A stretch of 36,618 nt of DNA from Isotricha intestinalis (Eukaryota > Ciliophora > Litostomatea > Vestibuliferida > Isotrichidae). Positions 30,072-36,618 of the stretch are shown piece after piece. Location of the stretch: NCBI GenBank assembly GCA_023807065.1, contig JAJJLU010003705.1, positions 1-36,618 on the forward strand. The letters are read 5' to 3'. The notes under the pieces are model-generated. The model was given only the letters and a program-made list of their open reading frames with translations, did no database searches and had not been told where the DNA came from. The stretch's first letter is position 1. Each line of letters begins with the position of its first letter. The position numbers were made by a program, and so were the translations under genes.

Positions 30072-31115
30072 ATGAAATCCAATAATCTAATAAGTGGAAT
30101 TCCTATTAAAAATATATCAAAATTGAATTTCCATAATATATTATATAAGAACAAAAGAAAAGTAAATTTTACAAAATTAATAAAAAGAAAATCAAAATCA
30201 AGAAGTTCAGCTAAGAATTTATCTTTTAATAACATTAAAAAAAACCATTCTTCTTCAATTGATTATAATGAAACTCCTTTAAAGAAAAATATGAATATTT
30301 CATTACCTAATAATAATTTAGATCCCCTTTCAAATATAACAATATCTTTTCAACCTAAAGAAATAATGCCAAAATCAACTAAATTATTTGAAATAAATAA
30401 TTATAATTTTAAAAATGAAAAAATTGATAAAAATTATTTATTTTCTAAGGTAGATATAAATAGAAAAAAAAAAATTAAAACTATTTCTTTTAACTTAGAA
30501 ACTTCACTTAATCAATTAAAAATAAATGAAGAAAAAGATGTTAATCTTTTATTATTATATAAAAAATACTTAGCTTATTTTATTGCTTTAGAAGATTATA
30601 TTAAATTAATATCTTCTAATGATGAAAAAAATTTATTAAATGATATTAAATTAGGAATTGATAATCTTTTTAATATAATGGGTAAAATTAATCAAAAATT
30701 ACTTATTCAGAATTCTAGATTAAAAAGAGAAAATGAATTAAAAAATCCTTTAATAAATGAAATTAAAATTAATGAAAGTACATACCTTAACAATTCAACT
30801 TTTAAAAAAAATAAAAAAAAAAATAAAGAAAATAATGATTTAAATGATTCATATACTTTAAATAAAAAGGAAAAAAAAAGTGATGAATCTAATTTAAGTT
30901 TTTCTGATTTAGATTCAATAAGATTTAATGATAAAATTGAAATGAAAAGAATTAAATCATTTGATTCTATTCATTCAATTCCAAAATTAAATTTAAAATT
31001 TTTTAACTCTTTATCCACTAAAAATTTTATTGCTTTAAAAGAGAATAATAAACCTAAACATAAAAAAGATAAAATTCAATATATCTTTAATCAAAATTGC
31101 TTTCCAGTAATATAA
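30072..31115 (+). CDS. Lys/Asn/Ser-rich protein with a central helical segment, unknown
   Basis: I start at the ATG at 30072 (MKSNNLISGIPIKN), giving 347 residues. The open frame upstream begins with TTG, which is not credible here. The N-terminal ~130 residues are basic and Ser-rich (KLIKRKSKSRSSAKNLS). A more ordered helical segment follows (about 145-220: VNLLLLYKKYLAYFIALEDYIKLI ... DNLFNIMGKINQKLLIQNSRLKREN). The tail is charged, with SDLDSIRF and IKSFDSIHSIPKLNLKFF. No known domain is recognised. It is convergent with the GTPase-like gene. Confidence 0.55.
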   Translation: MKSNNLISGIPIKNISKLNFHNILYKNKRKVNFTKLIKRKSKSRSSAKNLSFNNIKKNHSSSIDYNETPLKKNMNISLPNNNLDPLSNITISFQPKEIMPKSTKLFEINNYNFKNEKIDKNYLFSKVDINRKKKIKTISFNLETSLNQLKINEEKDVNLLLLYKKYLAYFIALEDYIKLISSNDEKNLLNDIKLGIDNLFNIMGKINQKLLIQNSRLKRENELKNPLINEIKINESTYLNNSTFKKNKKKNKENNDLNDSYTLNKKEKKSDESNLSFSDLDSIRFNDKIEMKRIKSFDSIHSIPKLNLKFFNSLSTKNFIALKENNKPKHKKDKIQYIFNQNCFPVI

Positions 31116-31308
31116 TATTATAATATTTATGTGTTATCTTTTTAAATTATTTTTCAATTTAAAAAATTGTTTAGTTTACTTCTTATCTATTTATAGTTAT
31201 TCCTATAATAATATATTATTGTTTATTAGTTTATTCATAAAATTACTATTTATATTAATAATTTAGGATATATTTCCCTAAATATTATAAATATTATTCA
31301 AACATAAT

Positions 31309-32514
31309 TTAATTAGAACTTTTTTGTGTACTCAATTTTCTCATTTCATCCCAATTTTTATTTTTTTTATTTTTTCTTTCTTTTTTTAAATATGCTACAC
31401 TTAAAAATCTATTTACAATATCAAAAAAAATATCTTTATTATCAAACTCAACATTATATACCTTATATTCAAATTCATTTTCAATTTTAGAAATAATTAT
31501 ATTAGTCTCATCGAAATTTTTCCTTGCATTTTCACTTAATAAATCACTTGGTTTAGTAATGGATAAAATTAAAAGATTATATTTATAATCAAAAATTTTA
31601 TATTTCATTTTTTCAATTAAATCATAAATATAAGTAGCGCTTAAAGGATTTTGAGAATTAATTATCATTATCATTCCATCAGAAATTTTATAATAAACAT
31701 TAATCATTTCAGTATTTGCTAAAATACTATTTGTATCTAATAATTCTAATCGAATGTAATTTCCTAATAATTTAATATTTTTTTTTCTAATATCCATAAT
31801 ACAAAACTTTTCATTTTCTTTTTTTATTTCTTCATTAAATAACTTAGATATAAAATAACTTTTTCCACTATTTTCACTTCCCATTACTAAAAACTTTAAT
31901 ATGTCTTGTGTTATATCAACATTTTGGGATAAAAAAACACTTGAGTTTATATATGATATAATACTTTCTTCATCTAAATTTTTTCCATTTTCTAAATTAT
32001 ATATTCCATCAAATGTATTACTTCTATTATTTTTATTTTTTGTATTAAAGTCATAACCAAAATTATTAATGTCATTATTATTATTTTTAGTTTTTAAAAC
32101 ATTTAAATATTCACTACTATCTTTTTTACCTTCGCTTTGCCAACTTTTTTTTTGGAAAATATCATCTTCTTCGCCTTTTAATAAATTTTTAGAACAGAAA
32201 TTATCATAAAACATATTTTTATCTTTTTTTTTAATTGAAAGATTTAAATTGCCTAATTTATTCATTAAATTTAATTCTGCTTCTTCAGCGTTTTCTTCCT
32301 TTTGAGTTATTTGAAAACAAGAATTAACTCCTAATTCATCAATTTCTAAATCGTCGAAATAACTATATGTTTTTTCTTTTTCATTTAAAGGGTTTCTTTT
32401 TGTAAAAGGAGAAAATCTTGAATGTCTTCTTTCAAGTAAGCTTTTTTTTCTATCAAATATTCTTTCAAATTCTTCTTCGTTTTTAGCGTAAAAACTAACT
32501 GAACGCTTCCTCAT
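31309..32514 (-). CDS. Divergent small-GTPase-like protein with N-terminal extension
   Basis: The 401-residue protein has a ~200-residue charged N-terminal extension and a C-terminal Ras/Rab-like domain. The phosphate-binding loop is intact (MGSENSGKS, about 210-217). The G3 position reads LELLDTNS, where DxxG would be expected, so the Gly is missing. The G4 position reads ILSITKPSDLL, in place of NKxD. The surrounding pattern (YYKISDGMIMIINSQNPLSATYIYDLIEKM) fits the strand-helix order of Rab-type GTPases. The altered motifs suggest weak or absent hydrolysis or altered base specificity. No C-terminal prenylation cysteine is present (it ends QKSSN). It is the last of three closely spaced minus-strand genes after COPI zeta and a coiled coil. 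Confidence 0.65.
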   Translation of the reverse strand: MRKRSVSFYAKNEEEFERIFDRKKSLLERRHSRFSPFTKRNPLNEKEKTYSYFDDLEIDELGVNSCFQITQKEENAEEAELNLMNKLGNLNLSIKKKDKNMFYDNFCSKNLLKGEEDDIFQKKSWQSEGKKDSSEYLNVLKTKNNNNDINNFGYDFNTKNKNNRSNTFDGIYNLENGKNLDEESIISYINSSVFLSQNVDITQDILKFLVMGSENSGKSYFISKLFNEEIKKENEKFCIMDIRKKNIKLLGNYIRLELLDTNSILANTEMINVYYKISDGMIMIINSQNPLSATYIYDLIEKMKYKIFDYKYNLLILSITKPSDLLSENARKNFDETNIIISKIENEFEYKVYNVEFDNKDIFFDIVNRFLSVAYLKKERKNKKNKNWDEMRKLSTQKSSN

Positions 32515-32593
32515 TAAATTAATGATTTTTTTTTTATATTTTAAGAAAAATAATACTTTTTTTAAATAATAAAAAGTGTTTTTTATTTATAAA

Positions 32594-33067
32594 TTATATT
32601 CCTACTTTTAATTTAGAAATTATTGAAATTTGATTAGTAGATAATTCATTATATTTATTTTTTAATTTGTTTAATTTATTTATTTTTTCATTTAATTTAT
32701 CATTTAAATTTTTTGTTTCTTTTTTACTTTTTTCATAATCTTCTCTAGTTAATAATTTACCATAATCTTTTCTATCATTATTAATTATAGAATTTATTTT
32801 ATTAATATAATCTTCTTCTTTTAATTTATTTATTTGATATTGTCTTTCATTTCTTTGTATTTCTTTTTTAATAGGATTTAAATTGTTAATTTTATCTTTT
32901 ATATTATTATTATCTTGTATTACTTTATCTATTTCTTTTTGAATATTATTCATTTGTTCTTTTTTATTTTGAATGCCTATTATCATTTTCTTAACTTCCA
33001 TTTTCAATTTCATAACTTCAATCATTTCCAATCTTTTAAAATCTTCATTATTAGTTGAAAAAATCAT
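32594..33067 (-). CDS. Short coiled-coil protein, unknown
   Basis: This 157-residue protein is almost wholly alpha-helical, charged and heptad-like (about 25-150), with a short break at NNLNPIKKE and another at KLLTREDYEKS. No named family is recognised. It lies 79 bp upstream of the GTPase-like gene and 65 bp downstream of the coatomer zeta gene, all on the minus strand. The start at 33067 is the first ATG; an in-frame ATG 14 codons later is also possible. Confidence 0.6.
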   Translation of the reverse strand: MIFSTNNEDFKRLEMIEVMKLKMEVKKMIIGIQNKKEQMNNIQKEIDKVIQDNNNIKDKINNLNPIKKEIQRNERQYQINKLKEEDYINKINSIINNDRKDYGKLLTREDYEKSKKETKNLNDKLNEKINKLNKLKNKYNELSTNQISIISKLKVGI

Positions 33068-33132
33068 TAAAAATAAAATAAAAAAAATTTAAAAATATTA
33101 ACAAATGTTTATTATTTTAAAACAAATAAATT

Positions 33133-33699
33133 TTAACCAAAAAGACTTTTAGCTCCACTAAATAAAGAACCAATAAGAGAACCAGAACCTCCAATAGCAT
33201 TATTCCCAAAATCAATAAAAGTATTAGAAGAAGAAGCATTTTCTCTTAATTCAATTAATCTTTCTAAACTATCAATATCAGTATTAATAACAATTCCTTC
33301 ATTAACCATTTCATCAATTAAAGTAACAATTTTACCATAATTTTTTAAAAGCCCACTTCTAGTATATTTATAATTTATTATTGTTCCTAAATTACTTTCA
33401 AATATTTTATAAAATTCAGCTCCTAAGCATTCATTATCATTTTCATCTAAACCGATAAAAATCGCAATGTCACCTTGTAATTTAAATAATATATTCAAGT
33501 TATCAATGTTTATTATATCTAATTCTTCATTTTGAGGATTTGTATCTTTAGCTAATATACATATTCTTTTTTCAAATTCTCTTTGTTGATCTGCGTCATG
33601 TATTGTATAATATTTACCGTATATTATTTTTCCTCTGTTATCAAATATTGAAATAAATTTTATATTACATACTATTTGATTTAGTTTTTCTTCTTCCAT
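33133..33699 (-). CDS. COPZ: Coatomer subunit zeta (COPI)
   Basis: I start at the ATG at 33699 (MEEEKLNQIV), giving 188 residues; a reading from 33714 would need TTG. The longin-like fold of zeta-COP is evident: VCNIKFISIFDNRGKIIYGKYYT opens the domain, REFEKRICI follows, then LFKLQGDIAIFIGLDENDNE, and IVTLIDEMVNEGIVINTDIDSL matches the family hallmark (DExxDxGxIxETD). Zeta pairs with gamma-COP in the adaptor-like half of the COPI coat, which mediates Golgi-to-ER and intra-Golgi retrograde traffic. The length is close to animal zeta (about 177). The C-terminus is a short Gly/Ser tail ending SGAKSLFG. Divergent from the PERK-type gene across 296 bp. Confidence 0.93.
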   Translation of the reverse strand: MEEEKLNQIVCNIKFISIFDNRGKIIYGKYYTIHDADQQREFEKRICILAKDTNPQNEELDIINIDNLNILFKLQGDIAIFIGLDENDNECLGAEFYKIFESNLGTIINYKYTRSGLLKNYGKIVTLIDEMVNEGIVINTDIDSLERLIELRENASSSNTFIDFGNNAIGGSGSLIGSLFSGAKSLFG

Positions 33700-33995
33700 T
33701 ATTGATAAATTCAAATATTTTTTTTCTTTTAATTTTTATTTTTTTTATTTTTTAAAGTTTTTTATATTTTTATTTTTGATGAATAAAATGAAATTAAAAT
33801 TAAATTCGAGCTTTTTTCAAATTTTAAATAAATTCAGATTTTAAAATAAATAAAAATACTGTTAATTAATAATAAAATTAAACAAAATACTCTAATTAAA
33901 AATATAAAATAACTAAAGTTATCTAAGAATAATTTGTTAATTTTCTCATAATAGATTCCTTTCAATATAAATTAAAATGAAATTAAAAAAAATAA

Positions 33996-36618
33996 ATGGA
34001 GCATTACAAAATAATTACCTTAATAAAATATATTTGTTTTTTCTTTAATATATTTTGTTTTCTCCAAAAAACAAATTCCACTCAAATCGAAAGTCCAAAA
34101 CAAAAAAACGACATTCCTCCACAAAATTCATTTTCAAAATCCCCATTTCAAAATATAAATCCTTTAGAAATTGAATATGAAACATCAAATTTAGATAATA
34201 ATTATTTTGTAATAAGTACAAAAGATGGTAATCTTCATTTATTTGAAAAGATGCCTTTCATAAAAAAAAAATGGACTGTAAATTTAGGAGAAGAATTAAT
34301 AAGAACGCATATAATAAGAAAAAATATTATAAATGAAAATAAAGTCTTAATTCCTATGGATGGGAAATTATTTATAGTAACTAATCAACCAGATATTAAA
34401 TTAGAAGAGTTTGCTATTCCAATAACAGATTTAGTTAATAGAAGTCCTTTTTCTTTATATTTTATGCCAAATTATTTATTTAGAGGTAATAAATTATCTA
34501 ATTTATTTACTATTGATATTGAAAGTGGAAATGTTGTACAAGATGAATTTATTTTTAATAAAAATTATAAAAATAATAATAATAAAATTATAAATGTTTT
34601 CAGAGATGATTATACTTTAATATGCTTAAAGAATAATGAACAAGTTTGGAATACAACTGTAAGTGAAATTGTCATTGTAAATGAAGGAAGTTATAATGAA
34701 ATGATGATTGGATATGATAATATGAAAAATAATTTAAATAATTTTGATATTGATATTAATCAAAATGAAATTATTAGTATTCATGATTATGATAATAAAA
34801 GACATTTTCCTGTTAAAATTTATGAACAAAATCATGCGACGAAAACTACGGATACTAGTTTTTTTGGAAGATATGATGATGGGTATTTTTTTTACTCTGA
34901 ATGGGATTATGATGATGAAAAGATTAAAAAATCAATGAATAGTTTTAGAAAGCCTAAAAAAAAGAAAAAGATATTTAATTTGAATTTAAGATATATGTTT
35001 CTTAAATTGTATGAATGGTATTACTTTGATTATTTCTTTATTTTCTTATTTATTGTTTATGTTTGTTATTTATATATTTATTTCTTTATGAAAGGAAAAC
35101 AAAATAATAATGTCAAATTTAATAAATCAATAAAGTTAAAAGAAGATAATAAAGTAGAACAAAAAAAAACAGAAGATGAAAATATAATAAATGCAAAACA
35201 AGAAAAATTAGAAAATAAAATAGAACCTTCTCAACAAAAAACCTTAACAGAAATACCAAAAATAACAAATCAAAATATAATAACTCCTAAAAAAGAAATA
35301 ATAAAAAATGTAGAAGAAAAAGAAAAAATAAAAGATAAAAGCTTAGAAAAGAAAACATCTTTAAATTTAAACTCAAATGGAATTTGGGATGTTTCAAATT
35401 CAGAAAGTTCAGATTCTTCAAATGAAATAATAACTCTTCAAATAATTCAAAAAAATCAAATTAATAATAATAATAACAAAGACAATAATTCAAATATATT
35501 AAATTTAAATATTAAAAAAGAAGAAGAAGAAAAAAAAGAAAATGATTTAAATATAGATAATAAATTATACACTTCAAGAGGAATAACTCGTTTAGAAAGA
35601 GACTTTAAAGAATTTGAAAAATTAGGAAAAGGAGGTTTTGGTTGTGTTTTAAAAGCAAGACATAAAATAGATGATAAAATAAATGCTATTAAAATAGTTA
35701 AGTTAGAAAATTTAAATGAACAAAATGTTATAAGAGAAGCTCAAACAATGACTAAAATTCATTCTGAACATATTGTAGAATATAAAAGTTGTTGGTTTGA
35801 TGCTTCTTTAGGAAGTTTAGAATCTTTAGTCAATGATAGTGAAAGTGAAGAAGAAGAATCTGAAGATTATAATAATAATGATTTTTCTAAATCTTATTCT
35901 AAAAAGAAAAACCATAATAGATATTTAAAAAAAATAGATGAAAATGAAGATGAAGATAAAGATGATATTAGTAATTTATTAAATTATAAAAGATCAGGAT
36001 ATTATTATGATAATATTAATAATATTGAAAATATAGAAAATAATAATGATAGCTATAAGAAAGAAAATAGTTTTAATTATAGATCAAGTTCTCATTCTCA
36101 TTCTAATTCTCAGAATTCTAATGAACCAAGTATTGTTTTTTGCGATAATGATAATAAGAAATCTAAAAGTATAATATTTGATGATAATACTATTAAATCT
36201 AAAGAAAGTATTATTTTTGAAGATAGTAATAATAAATCTAGTAATAGTATAATATTCGGTGATAATACTATTAAATCTAAAGATAGTATTATTTTCACAG
36301 ATTCTAATAATGTTAATAATGAAAATAATAACAATATTAATATTAGTGGAAGGTATAAATTTCAAAAATATAAAAAAGAAAATTACTCAAGTCAAAATCT
36401 ATCTTTTAATTCAATGAAAAATGATAGAAATTCCTTTTCTCCAACTGTTGAGATTTCTCGTAAGAAATTTAAATCAAAAACTGATTTAGTAAATTTCCCA
36501 TATTTACTAAATTTATTTGATGATAATTACATTGCTAAAAAAATATATGAAGAACCAAACAGTGATACAGAAAGAAGTAATAATAAAACAAAAAAAAATA
36601 AAAAAAAGCAAAAAATAA
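33996..36618 (+). CDS. EIF2AK3: PERK-type eIF2-alpha kinase (ER stress sensor), 3' truncated by window end
   Basis: The frame is open from ATG 33996 to the window end (874 residues, no stop), so it is partial. Residues 1-28 are a signal peptide (IITLIKYICFFFNIFCFL core). The luminal part resembles the IRE1/PERK sensor propeller: YFVISTKDGNLHLFE, then VLIPMDGKLFIVTNQ and EEFAIPITDLVNRSPFSL. One membrane helix lies at about 342-362. After a ~180-residue charged linker the kinase lobe starts with GKGGFGCV (544-551), INAIKIV with K566, and HIVEYKSCWFDASLGSLESL. The CWF/W(L/F)(E/D) stretch and the long acidic insert after it (from about 605 to the window edge) are typical of PERK/GCN2-class kinases. 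Known role: ER unfolded-protein sensing and eIF2-alpha phosphorylation. The catalytic HRD/DFG half lies outside. Confidence 0.88.
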   Translation, partial: MEHYKIITLIKYICFFFNIFCFLQKTNSTQIESPKQKNDIPPQNSFSKSPFQNINPLEIEYETSNLDNNYFVISTKDGNLHLFEKMPFIKKKWTVNLGEELIRTHIIRKNIINENKVLIPMDGKLFIVTNQPDIKLEEFAIPITDLVNRSPFSLYFMPNYLFRGNKLSNLFTIDIESGNVVQDEFIFNKNYKNNNNKIINVFRDDYTLICLKNNEQVWNTTVSEIVIVNEGSYNEMMIGYDNMKNNLNNFDIDINQNEIISIHDYDNKRHFPVKIYEQNHATKTTDTSFFGRYDDGYFFYSEWDYDDEKIKKSMNSFRKPKKKKKIFNLNLRYMFLKLYEWYYFDYFFIFLFIVYVCYLYIYFFMKGKQNNNVKFNKSIKLKEDNKVEQKKTEDENIINAKQEKLENKIEPSQQKTLTEIPKITNQNIITPKKEIIKNVEEKEKIKDKSLEKKTSLNLNSNGIWDVSNSESSDSSNEIITLQIIQKNQINNNNNKDNNSNILNLNIKKEEEEKKENDLNIDNKLYTSRGITRLERDFKEFEKLGKGGFGCVLKARHKIDDKINAIKIVKLENLNEQNVIREAQTMTKIHSEHIVEYKSCWFDASLGSLESLVNDSESEEEESEDYNNNDFSKSYSKKKNHNRYLKKIDENEDEDKDDISNLLNYKRSGYYYDNINNIENIENNNDSYKKENSFNYRSSSHSHSNSQNSNEPSIVFCDNDNKKSKSIIFDDNTIKSKESIIFEDSNNKSSNSIIFGDNTIKSKDSIIFTDSNNVNNENNNNINISGRYKFQKYKKENYSSQNLSFNSMKNDRNSFSPTVEISRKKFKSKTDLVNFPYLLNLFDDNYIAKKIYEEPNSDTERSNNKTKKNKKKQKI
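36129..36310 (+). repeat. 39-bp coding repeat arranged as 78-bp dimers inside the PERK kinase insert
   Basis: Five 13-residue units start at 36129, 36168, 36207, 36246 and 36285, each beginning SI(V/I)F followed by xD. Units 2 and 4 read SIIFxDNTIKSKx and units 3 and 5 read SIIFxDSNNxxxx. The later array is therefore a duplicated pair of units (78 bp). The last unit is incomplete. The Ser/Lys/Asp composition suggests a flexible loop rich in possible phosphorylation sites. Confidence 0.85.

Noticed and set aside
36084..36365. Minus-strand repetitive ORFs at the right edge
   Set aside because: They are the reverse complement of the SIIFxD repeat in the PERK-type gene.
1..36618. Telomere repeats, CRISPR arrays, transposases or integrases
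   Set aside because: None seen; the tandem repeats present are inside coding regions and lack spacer structure, and both window ends cut through genes.

Overview
This window is eukaryotic nuclear DNA from a very AT-rich protist with a compact, nearly intron-free gene layout. Almost every gene is one uninterrupted ATG-to-stop ORF. Genes lie on both strands, mostly 65-350 bp apart. Reading the ORFs supports standard-type decoding: Gln is CAA, Trp is TGG, and all intact genes stop at TAA. TGA appears as a stop only at two anomalous gene ends, and TAG is never seen as a stop. Several families point to a ciliated cell, probably ciliate-like: a CEP41 homologue, a protein with a DPY-30/RIIa-like motif, a four-EF-hand calcium-dependent protein kinase (CDPK), a B-box/WD40 protein and an IQ-rich basic protein. 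A ciliate lineage that keeps TAA as stop would fit, but lineage is an inference.

Layout. 1-2211: a truncated paralogue tail followed by a full gene for a membrane-anchored coiled-coil beta-propeller protein. 2387-4258 (-): B-box zinc finger/WD40 protein. 4606-5295 (+): probable ciliary DPY-30-motif protein. 5417-6802 (-): CDPK. 6932-9565 (+): large polytopic membrane protein of unknown family. 9718-11220 (+): Asn-rich disordered protein. 11328-13112 (-): dihydroxyacetone (glycerone) kinase. 13925-14407 (-): small conserved-looking protein. 14650-15552 (-): CEP41-like rhodanese protein. 16537-19659 (-): DENN-domain protein. 19788-27211 (+): a BEACH-family protein split into two ORFs overlapping by ATGA. 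27464-29569 (+): IQ-repeat protein. 30072-31115 (+): unknown. 31309-32514 (-): degenerate small-GTPase-like protein. 32594-33067 (-): short coiled coil. 33133-33699 (-): coatomer zeta. 33996-36618 (+, open at the window edge): PERK-type eIF2-alpha kinase, easily missed because its stop lies outside the window.

Themes. The genes are not an operon, but two groups recur. One is membrane traffic and ER homeostasis: DENN, BEACH, COPI zeta and PERK, with DENN and BEACH sharing a 128-bp divergent promoter region. The other is cilium/calcium signalling: CDPK, IQ protein, CEP41 and the DPY-30-motif protein. The most unusual features are the split BEACH gene, the 99% identical truncated duplicate at the left edge, the dimeric 13-residue repeat inside the PERK kinase insert, and the CFITK/IQ repeat protein. 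I found no tRNA, rRNA, transposon, CRISPR array or telomere.
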